Source: Clostridiales bacterium (GTDB lineage Bacteria > Bacillota > Clostridia > Oscillospirales > Oscillospiraceae). Taken from it: a DNA stretch of 14,787 nucleotides. The notes beneath the pieces were generated by a model, which saw only the letters and a list, made by a program, of their open reading frames with translations, was not told the DNA's origin and did no database searches. The translations under genes and the position numbers were made by a program. The stretch's first letter is position 1. Every line of letters begins with the position of its first letter. Below are positions 1 to 5,510 of this stretch, piece after piece. The stretch lies in the NCBI GenBank assembly GCA_012729875.1, contig JAAYCC010000146.1, positions 1 to 14,787 of the forward strand. The letters are read 5' to 3'.

Positions 1-270
1 AACCGTCTGCGGTTCGTCATCTATAACAACAGTAATGCTCTCAACAATAATATCATCTTCAGTAATCAGGTCGCATATTCCCAAGACCCAGTGGCTCAAA
101 TCTTTAAGCTCCGGGACATCTGAACCGACTCCAGTTACAATATAGCAGAATTTTTGATTTTGACCGGGAAGGGGGTCTAATATCGAGTTTTCCAGGTCGA
201 GTGCTATTTGAAACGGAACCTCAGTTTGAGAATAATCAACATCTACATTGCATAGCAATTGTTTTAGCAT
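1..270 (-). CDS. Hypothetical protein, partial (C-terminus beyond the left edge)
   Basis: An open frame of 90 codons runs from an ATG at 270-268 to the window edge without a stop, so the C-terminus is missing. The RNA-sense leader reads GGAAGGTAAGAAAA before the ATG, a good ribosome site. The visible protein starts MLKQLLCNVDVDY, has no signal peptide and no membrane segment, and contains three Cys. Its middle carries an LSHWVLGICDLITEDDI stretch followed by alternating hydrophobic residues (ESITVVID), which suggests a beta-rich fold. It begins 26 nt after the stop of the Cys-rich gene upstream, so the two are probably co-transcribed. I have an impression of similar small paired proteins in spore-forming Clostridia but cannot name a family, and I assign no function. 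The gene is likely real because of its ribosome site, spacing and uninterrupted frame. Confidence 0.7.
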   Translation of the reverse strand, partial: MLKQLLCNVDVDYSQTEVPFQIALDLENSILDPLPGQNQKFCYIVTGVGSDVPELKDLSHWVLGICDLITEDDIIVESITVVIDDEPQTV

Positions 271-272
271 TT

Positions 273-305
273 TTCTTACCTTCCTGATAAATATTCTTAC
301 CTTCC
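273..305. repeat. 12-bp direct repeat spanning a stop codon and the next ribosome site
   Basis: TTCTTACCTTCC occurs at 273-284 and again at 294-305. On the coding (minus) strand this is GGAAGGTAAGAA. The upstream copy contains the last two codons and the TAA of the Cys-rich gene; the downstream copy forms the ribosome site of the next gene. It looks like a small local duplication that created or duplicated a Shine-Dalgarno element. Confidence 0.6.
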
Positions 306-629
306 GCAATCCTCACAGAACTCGTCTGACACATCTCCGCATTTAATATAAGGACAGCCTGTAAAAGCTTCGGCGGAAATCTCAAGCGGTATTTCCACAC
401 AGATGTTCTGAGTCAGAATAAAACTGCAGATCCCTGATTTTGAGCAGCAGGTGATTTTATACGGAGAGGGGCTCACCTTGGGCTCGCCGCAGCAAAAAGT
501 ATTTATATCCCCTGTTGTTGCCTTTGGTTTGACAACAACGGGAACTGAGACCGAAGCGGACTGGTAAGTATAGGTTACACAGCTCTCACCAGAATTGTCC
601 TCGGCATTGCATTTTTTATAACAGTCCAC
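297..629 (-). CDS. Small Cys-rich hypothetical protein (110 aa)
   Basis: I place the start at GTG 629-627, because AAGGAGGAAG lies 7 nt upstream of it. The frame stays open further upstream to a TTG at 695, but that start has no ribosome site. The protein has 13 Cys in 110 residues: an N-terminal DCYKKC, two CC pairs in the middle (CCGEP and CCSKSGIC), then NICVEIP, and a C-terminal cluster GCPYIKCG...FCEDCGR. There is no signal peptide and no membrane helix. The central part (SVSVPVVVKPKA...ICVEIPLEIS) looks like short beta strands. The cysteines could bind metal or form cross-links, as in spore coat or surface proteins. That is inference only. A partial second gene follows 26 nt downstream. 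Function unknown. Confidence 0.72.
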   Translation of the reverse strand: MDCYKKCNAEDNSGESCVTYTYQSASVSVPVVVKPKATTGDINTFCCGEPKVSPSPYKITCCSKSGICSFILTQNICVEIPLEISAEAFTGCPYIKCGDVSDEFCEDCGR

Positions 630-698
630 GCATCTTCCTCCTTTTTCACCGTCAAGACATATATATAGCAAAGAACATATGGCAGTATGTTCCAACTC

Positions 699-706
699 AT
701 TATATG
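699..706 (-). promoter_or_regulatory. Possible -10 element for the Cys-rich gene pair
   Basis: On the minus strand CATATAAT lies about 70 nt upstream of the GTG start. It contains a perfect sigma-A -10 (TATAAT) but no TTGACA-like box at 16-18 bp. It also differs by one base from the sporulation sigma-E -10 consensus CATACAAT as I remember it. No convincing -35 for either factor was found, so this is a weak call. Confidence 0.3.
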
Positions 707-810
707 TAGACTTGTGGCCAATTGCTTTTCAACACATTGTTTCAAATGAAAGTTCAATAAGATCCGATTATCAAGTACAACCCTGGTTTTCTAAAAAATA
801 TAAAAAGGGC

Positions 811-839
811 TTGAAACATATAAAAATATATGATAATAT
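811..839 (+). promoter_or_regulatory. secG promoter (extended -10)
   Basis: TTGAAA at 811-816 is separated by 17 bp from TAATAT at 834-839, which is preceded by TGA and so forms an extended -10 (TGATAATAT). Transcription would start near 846, leaving a leader of about 58 nt before secG. Confidence 0.6.
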
Positions 840-903
840 TACCTTTGTAATTGTAGTTGATTGGGGCTTGCCCTTTTTTTCGATACGGAAAGGAAAAATG
901 ATT

Positions 904-1137
904 ATGGATTGGAAACTTGTTCTCACAATAATTCAGCTTCTCACCTGCCTGTTCCTGGTCTCCGTCGTACTTCTTCAGTCCGGCAAGCGTTCCGGTCTTT
1001 CCGGCGCAATCGCCGGCGGCGCGGATACCTTCATGTCCAAACAGAAGGCCACAACATGGGATGGCAGACTTGCAAAGATGACAAAGTGGGTAGGTTTGGC
1101 GTTTGTTGTCCTTACTCTTGCCCTAAACCTCATCTGA
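904..1137 (+). CDS. secG: Preprotein translocase subunit SecG
   Basis: This 77-residue protein is the small accessory subunit of the SecYEG channel that exports unfolded proteins across the cytoplasmic membrane. It has two hydrophobic helices (about residues 4-24 and 57-76) joined by a loop with the SecG pattern: VVLLQSGKRSGLSGAIAGG, then ADTFMSKQK and a conserved-looking WDGRLAKMTK before helix two. The length is typical for the family. Two in-frame ATGs are possible, at 898 and 904. I prefer 904, because the AGGA of GGAAAGGA ends 9 nt before it and only 3 nt before 898. The gene is monocistronic, with its own promoter and a strong terminator directly after the TGA. An alternative identity is very unlikely. 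Confidence 0.93.
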   Translation: MDWKLVLTIIQLLTCLFLVSVVLLQSGKRSGLSGAIAGGADTFMSKQKATTWDGRLAKMTKWVGLAFVVLTLALNLI

Positions 1138-1148
1138 TAACTTTAAAT

Positions 1149-1185
1149 AAAAAGGACCGCTTCGATTTTCGAAGCGGTCCTTTTT
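1149..1185. terminator. Bidirectional intrinsic terminator between secG and mnmA
   Basis: A perfect 16-bp stem (arms 1149-1164 and 1170-1185, core AAAGGACCGCTTCG) closes on the loop ATTTT. It ends in T-runs on both strands, so it serves the convergent secG (+) and mnmG-mnmA (-) transcripts. The mnmA stop codon (1186-1184) overlaps the outer edge of the stem. Confidence 0.95.
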
Positions 1186-2188
1186 ATACTATAAATCCTC
1201 CGCCAATCAGCTCGTCCCCCACATAGAACGCCGCCGACTGTCCGGGCGTCGGCGCTCTGACGGGCAAGCGGAAAGCTATGTCGGCACCGCCGCCGCTCGG
1301 CGTCACTGTCGCCGGGGTCTGCACCTTTGAATGGCGCACCTTCACATCCGCATAAAAAGGCTCTGTCCTCGTGGAGATCCAGTTGACGTCTTCCGCGAAA
1401 ATCCTGTCCGTCATAAGCACATCACCGTCGGACAGCACAACTTCGTTCGCTTCGGGACGTATCTCGGATACAAAGACGCGTCTGCCCACGGCGATGCCCA
1501 ATCCCCTGCGCTGACCGACAGTGTAGCGGTGGATGCCGCGGTGCCTGCCGAGCACATTGCCCTCGGCGTCTACAAAATTGCCCTCCGGCGGTACTACCCC
1601 GCGTCGCTCAATAAAGCCGGCGTAGTCGCCGTCGGGTATGAAGCATATCTCCATGCTGTCCGGCTTTCCCGCCACCGGCAGACCAATGCCCTCCGCCAGC
1701 GCGCGCACCTGACCCTTTTCAAGCTCCCCCAGCGGCAGGACAAGGCGCGCTACCTGCTTTGGCGTAAGCCGGCAGAGCATATAGCTCTGGTCGTTGGACG
1801 GCATTCCCTTGTACAGACGCCCGTCTCTCGTCCGTGCATAGTGTCCCGTGGCGATGTAATTTGCGCCGAGCTCGTCGGCAAACTCACATAGAGCCTTGAA
1901 CTTCACTGTCGGATTACACATTATGCAGGGGTTGGGCGTTCTCCCGCATAGGTAGGCCTCCGCAAAGGGACAGCAGACCTTTTTCTCAAGCTCCGACTTA
2001 ATGTCTTTAACTGTGAGCGGTATTCCGAGAAAATCAGCCACAGCCTGCGCGTCCCGGCACGCGCCGTCGCCGCCGACGTCAAGAAACATGCCGTTTACCT
2101 CAAAGCCCCGCTCCTGAAGGAGTCTCGCCGCGACTGCAGAATCGACGCCTCCGGAAAGACCGAGTATTATTTTTTCAGTCACTGCCAT
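1184..2188 (-). CDS. mnmA: tRNA-specific 2-thiouridylase MnmA
   Basis: MnmA activates U34 of tRNA(Lys/Glu/Gln) with ATP and installs sulfur to give 2-thiouridine in the wobble position. Evidence is the PP-loop SGGVDS at residues 12-17, the catalytic block GRTPNPCIMCN (C88-x2-C91), the tRNA-contacting ATGHYAR and SNDQSYML segments, the second catalytic Cys in MEICFIP (C182), and the YTVGQRRGLG motif of the central domain. At 334 residues it is somewhat shorter than the usual roughly 360, mostly because the stretch before the catalytic Cys is compact. The E. coli-type enzyme has Asp where C88 stands. AGGAGG ends only 2 nt before the ATG at 2188 but 8 nt before an in-frame GTG at 2182, so the true start may be that GTG. 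It lies 18 nt after mnmG and is surely co-transcribed. Confidence 0.94.
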   Translation of the reverse strand: MAVTEKIILGLSGGVDSAVAARLLQERGFEVNGMFLDVGGDGACRDAQAVADFLGIPLTVKDIKSELEKKVCCPFAEAYLCGRTPNPCIMCNPTVKFKALCEFADELGANYIATGHYARTRDGRLYKGMPSNDQSYMLCRLTPKQVARLVLPLGELEKGQVRALAEGIGLPVAGKPDSMEICFIPDGDYAGFIERRGVVPPEGNFVDAEGNVLGRHRGIHRYTVGQRRGLGIAVGRRVFVSEIRPEANEVVLSDGDVLMTDRIFAEDVNWISTRTEPFYADVKVRHSKVQTPATVTPSGGGADIAFRLPVRAPTPGQSAAFYVGDELIGGGFIV

Positions 2189-2206
2189 GACCTCCTCATT
2201 ACAGCT

Positions 2207-4072
2207 TTATCTTCGCTCCGTGTATATCATCAGCGCCGCTATATCGGCGGGCGAAACGCCCGATATTCGGCTTGCCTGCCCGAAGTTTCCGGGTCTGATT
2301 TTTTGCAGCTTCTCACGGGCTTCAAGACGCAGACCGCTGATTTTTCCATAGTCTATATCAGCGGGCAGCTTGTGGCTTTCCATCCTGGCAAATTCCTCGA
2401 CCTGTCTTTTTTGACGGTCGATATAGCCCGCGTATTTAACGGTTATCTCCACCTCCTCGGCAACAGCCTTGGAGATTTCGGGGCGGGTCTTGTCAAAGGG
2501 CGCGAGATCGGCATAGCAAACCTGAGGCCGGCGCAGCAGCGTCGCCAGCGAAACGCCGGAATTGGGCGCTGTGGTGCCCTTTGCAGCAAGCATATCGCAG
2601 AGCTCCCGTGAGGGCGGGACATAGGTGCTTTCAAGCCTCTTGACCTCACTGTCCACCTCGGCATACTTGTCCAGCACCGCCTGATAGCGTTCCTCTGAAA
2701 CAAGGCCTATCCTTCGCCCGAATTTCGAGAGCCTTATATCCGCGTTATCCTGGCGCAGCAGCAGTCGGTATTCCGTGCGGCTCGTCATCATGCGGTAAGG
2801 CTCATTGGTGCCTTTGGTCACAAGATCGTCAATGAGAGTGCCTATATAGCCGTCGCTCCTGCGCAGTACCAGCGGCTCTTCGCCTTTGATTTTCAGCGCG
2901 GCGTTGACGCCCGCCATAAAGCCCTGCACGGCTGCCTCCTCATAGCCGGACGAGCCGTTGAACTGGCCCGCTCCGTAAAGACCTGAAATCTTCTTTGTCT
3001 CGAGAGTGGCATAGAGCTCCAGGGGATCTATGCAGTCGTACTCTATGGCATAGGCCGTGCGGGTCATCTCCGCGTTTTCAAGCCCAGGGATAGTGTGCAG
3101 CATCTCGATCTGTACATCCTCCGGCATTGAGGACGAAAAGCCCTGTATATACAGCTCCTCGGTGTCGAGTCCCATGGGTTCAACAAAAAGCTGGTGGCGC
3201 CTCTTGTCCGGAAATGTCATCACCTTGGTCTCGATTGACGGACAGTAGCGAACTCCCACGCCCCCGATAATGCCCGAATAGATGGGAGAGCGGTCCAGGT
3301 TCGCACGGATTATCTCATGTGTACGCTCGTTTGTATAAGTCAGATAACAGACCGCCTGATTTTTCGGCGGTGTTGTCGTGCTGAACGAAAACGGCACCAC
3401 CACCTCGTCTCCGGGCTGCAGCTCCATCTTGGAGAAGTCCACGGTACGGGCGTTGACACGGGGCGGCGTACCGGTTTTGAAGCGGCGTATGTTAAGCCCC
3501 AACTTTACAAGGCAGTCCCCCAGCGGACCAGAAGCGGCAACGCCGTCAGGCCCGGAGTCCCTTAGCACCTCACCTATTATTATACTGCCCTTAAGGTATG
3601 TCCCAGTACATATAATAGCGGCCTTGCACATATACTCAGCACCCGTGTGCGTACGCACATATGACACCTTCCCGCTCTCGGTTCCAATCTCGACAATTTC
3701 AGCCTGCTTTATGCGGAGATTGTCCTGCTTTTCAAGCGTGTGCTTCATAACGCTCTGGTAGCCGCGTCTGTCTGCCTGCGCACGCAGAGAGTGGACGGCG
3801 GGGCCTTTGCCTAGGTTCAGCATTCGGTACTGTATGCAGGCACTGTCCGCAGCTATGGCCATCTCGCCGCCCATAGCATCCAGCTCGCGGACAAGATGCC
3901 CCTTGCCCGTACCGCCGATAGCGGGGTTGCAGGGCATATTCCCGACTGTGTCCATATTTATTGTGAAAATAATCGTGTCAAGCCCCATACGGGATGCCGC
4001 AAGCGCAGCTTCAATCCCCGCGTGGCCGGCACCTATTACTGCAATATCGCATTTTCCGGCATTATAGTTCAT
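2207..4072 (-). CDS. mnmG: tRNA uridine-5-carboxymethylaminomethyl synthesis enzyme MnmG
   Basis: MnmG (GidA) is the FAD- and NADH-using partner of the GTPase MnmE. Together they add the (carboxymethyl)aminomethyl group to C5 of wobble U34. The N-terminus has the dinucleotide-binding motif DIAVIGAGHAGIEAA (GxGxxG at residues 14-19). Other family blocks are MPCNPAIGGTGKGHLVRE, GPAVHSLRAQADR, FKTGTPPR, YCPSIETKV, GLYGAGQFNGSSGYEEAA and TSRTEYRLLLRQDNAD. The helical C-terminal domain includes YAGYIDRQ and ASRISGVSPADIAAL. I use the ATG at 4072, giving 621 residues, because GGGGAGG lies 7 nt upstream and the protein then starts just before the FAD motif. The frame runs open to 4114, but that start lacks a ribosome site. 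Its product acts on the same nucleotide as MnmA, the gene that follows. MnmE is not in the window. Confidence 0.96.
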   Translation of the reverse strand: MNYNAGKCDIAVIGAGHAGIEAALAASRMGLDTIIFTINMDTVGNMPCNPAIGGTGKGHLVRELDAMGGEMAIAADSACIQYRMLNLGKGPAVHSLRAQADRRGYQSVMKHTLEKQDNLRIKQAEIVEIGTESGKVSYVRTHTGAEYMCKAAIICTGTYLKGSIIIGEVLRDSGPDGVAASGPLGDCLVKLGLNIRRFKTGTPPRVNARTVDFSKMELQPGDEVVVPFSFSTTTPPKNQAVCYLTYTNERTHEIIRANLDRSPIYSGIIGGVGVRYCPSIETKVMTFPDKRRHQLFVEPMGLDTEELYIQGFSSSMPEDVQIEMLHTIPGLENAEMTRTAYAIEYDCIDPLELYATLETKKISGLYGAGQFNGSSGYEEAAVQGFMAGVNAALKIKGEEPLVLRRSDGYIGTLIDDLVTKGTNEPYRMMTSRTEYRLLLRQDNADIRLSKFGRRIGLVSEERYQAVLDKYAEVDSEVKRLESTYVPPSRELCDMLAAKGTTAPNSGVSLATLLRRPQVCYADLAPFDKTRPEISKAVAEEVEITVKYAGYIDRQKRQVEEFARMESHKLPADIDYGKISGLRLEAREKLQKIRPGNFGQASRISGVSPADIAALMIYTERR

Positions 4073-4102
4073 GGTGTGTCCTCCCCAAATTCCTGAGAAA
4101 AT

Positions 4103-4131
4103 ATTATATATCACATGAGAGTTCCGCGCAA
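4103..4131 (-). promoter_or_regulatory. mnmG-mnmA promoter
   Basis: On the minus strand TTGCGC (4131-4126) is followed after 17 bp by a perfect TATAAT (4108-4103). Transcription would start near 4096, giving a leader of about 24 nt. It is divergent from the GntR promoter; the A+T-rich stretch 4130-4165 lies between the two. Confidence 0.65.
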
Positions 4132-4168
4132 TTTAATTTTAATTGTCAGCAATTTTTTCAAATTCCGC

Positions 4169-4197
4169 TTGACAACAACTGGTACAGGGTGTACTCT
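4169..4197 (+). promoter_or_regulatory. Promoter of the GntR-ABC operon
   Basis: A perfect -35 TTGACA (4169-4174) is followed after 17 bp by TACTCT (4192-4197), a weak -10. A consensus -35 with a poor -10 inside an inverted repeat is what one expects of a promoter controlled by a repressor that sits on the -10. Confidence 0.6.
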
Positions 4198-4222
4198 TTC
4201 TGTGTTAGTACAAATAATACAC
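4182..4222. promoter_or_regulatory. Probable GntR operator region with GTAC half-sites
   Basis: GTACA-GGG-TGTAC (4182-4194) is a perfect inverted repeat covering the spacer and -10. TGTACT (4190-4195) and AGTACA (4207-4212) form a second perfect inverted repeat with an 11-bp gap. GTGT at 4202 and ACAC at 4219 bracket the downstream end. The nested symmetry lies over the predicted -10 and start site, directly before a GntR-family gene, so autorepression is the simple reading. This is inferred from position; binding is not shown. Confidence 0.5.
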
Positions 4223-4246
4223 GCAATGTGCATTGGAGGTGTAGAT

Positions 4247-4624
4247 TTGTTTTCTGTAAATTATCGTGATCCGAGGCCTATCTATGAACAAGTCAAGGAC
4301 GGCCTGAGGCGGGCGATCGTCACGGGAGTGTTGCAGCCGAACGATAAAATCCCGTCGGTACGCGACGCCGCCGGAGAACTAGCCATCAACCCAAACACCA
4401 TACAGAAGGCATATCGCGAGCTTGAAAACGAGGGCTACATTTATTCTGTAGTCGGAAAAGGCAGCTTTGTCGCCGAGTGCGGAAAAGCCCTCGAAAGTCT
4501 GAAAAGAGACCTGTTCAGACAGCTTGACAAAACCGTGGGCGAACTCAGGCATCTGGACGTATCTGACGCAGAAATATGCGAGCATATATCTGCAGGCGGC
4601 AGTGAGGAGGCAAACAATGATTGA
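4247..4624 (+). CDS. GntR-family transcriptional regulator, YtrA type
   Basis: This is a 125-residue DNA-binding protein with an N-terminal winged helix-turn-helix of the GntR type (about residues 10-75: PIYEQVKDGLRRAIVTGVLQ, then IPSVRDAAGELAINPNTIQKAYRELENEGYI and VVGKGSFV). Its C-terminal tail of about 45 residues is short and helical. A short tail without a ligand-binding domain is the mark of the YtrA subfamily, which usually represses a neighbouring ABC transporter operon. The start is TTG at 4247, because GGAGG sits 7 nt upstream; an in-frame ATG at 4226 overlaps that site. The TGA overlaps the ATPase ATG (4617), so translation is coupled. The effector is unknown. Confidence 0.9.
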   Translation: MFSVNYRDPRPIYEQVKDGLRRAIVTGVLQPNDKIPSVRDAAGELAINPNTIQKAYRELENEGYIYSVVGKGSFVAECGKALESLKRDLFRQLDKTVGELRHLDVSDAEICEHISAGGSEEANND

Positions 4625-5510
4625 AGTTAAGAACGTTACAAAAACCTTTGACGGCTTCAAGGCACTTAACGATCTGACCCTTACCGTGCCCACAGGCGCT
4701 ATCTACGGTCTTGTCGGTCCCAACGGAGCCGGCAAGTCAACTATAATACGCCATGTCACCGGCATTCTCCGTCAGGACAGCGGCGAGATCCTTATAGACG
4801 GAAACCCTGTATATGAAAACCCCGCTGTCAAGTCGAACATCGCCTATATCCCGGATGATGTTTTCTTTTTCACTCAGGCAACTATAGGCGATATGATGAA
4901 GTTCTACAGGGGAGTCTTCCCTAACTTCTCCACAGAGCGCTATGAGAAGCTGCGCAAGGCCTTCGACCTCAACGAAAAGGCCAAAATGAGAAGTCTTTCC
5001 AAGGGTATGCAGAAGCAGGCCGCCTTTTGGCTGACCGTCTGCATGTGTCCGAAAGTACTCGTTCTGGACGAGCCGGTGGACGGTCTCGATCCAGTCATGC
5101 GCCGTCAGGTCTGGAGCATTCTCATGTCTGACGTTGCGGAAAACGGAACGACCGTTCTGGTATCCTCCCACAATCTCAGGGAGCTTGAGGATGTCTGCGA
5201 CCATGTGGGAATCATGAGCGAGGGCAGGCTCCTTCTTGAGCAAAGTCTCTCCGACCTTCAGGAGAACATATCCAAGGTCCAGCTGGCCCTGCCGGACGGC
5301 GGCGTTCTCCCCGAGGGACTGAGCATCCTGCATAAGTCAAGCACGGGGCGGCTTCAAACTATAATCGTCCGAGGGGGGGCCGAGGAGGTCACCAACAAGC
5401 TGGCGACCTGTTCTCCGCTTTTTATGGACGTCATTCCCCTCACTCTCGAGGAGATATTCATTTACGAACTGGGAGGCGAACACTATGAAGTCAAAGACAT
5501 CGTTTTTTAG
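4617..5510 (+). CDS. ABC transporter ATP-binding protein (YtrB/CcmA-like, ABC-2 type)
   Basis: This 297-residue cytoplasmic ATPase powers the permease encoded next. It has Walker A GPNGAGKST (34-42), the signature LSKGMQKQ (127-134), Walker B VLVLDEP (147-153), a D-loop GLDP and the switch His in SSHN (H185). The usual Q-loop Gln position reads IPDD instead, which I associate with YtrA-linked ATPases. The last 85 or so residues form a C-terminal extension ending PLTLEEIFIYELGG, as in drug- and antibiotic-export type ATPases. The ATG lies 7 nt after GGAGG, inside the regulator gene's end. The 3' end overlaps the permease gene by 26 nt. The substrate cannot be deduced; export of a peptide, lipid or antibiotic-like compound is the family expectation. 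Confidence 0.93.
   Translation: MIEVKNVTKTFDGFKALNDLTLTVPTGAIYGLVGPNGAGKSTIIRHVTGILRQDSGEILIDGNPVYENPAVKSNIAYIPDDVFFFTQATIGDMMKFYRGVFPNFSTERYEKLRKAFDLNEKAKMRSLSKGMQKQAAFWLTVCMCPKVLVLDEPVDGLDPVMRRQVWSILMSDVAENGTTVLVSSHNLRELEDVCDHVGIMSEGRLLLEQSLSDLQENISKVQLALPDGGVLPEGLSILHKSSTGRLQTIIVRGGAEEVTNKLATCSPLFMDVIPLTLEEIFIYELGGEHYEVKDIVF

Noticed and set aside
861..1226. Second plus-strand frame overlapping secG and the terminator
   Set aside because: It runs out of frame through secG and through the terminator hairpin, with a low-complexity Arg-rich translation.
1331..1891. 186-codon open frame antisense to mnmA
   Set aside because: It is a by-product of G+C-rich codon structure on the other strand. 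The mnmA frame has the PP-loop and catalytic Cys.
4737..5333. 198-codon open frame antisense to the ABC ATPase gene
   Set aside because: It lies wholly inside a gene with all ABC motifs, has no ribosome site and shows no recognisable domain.
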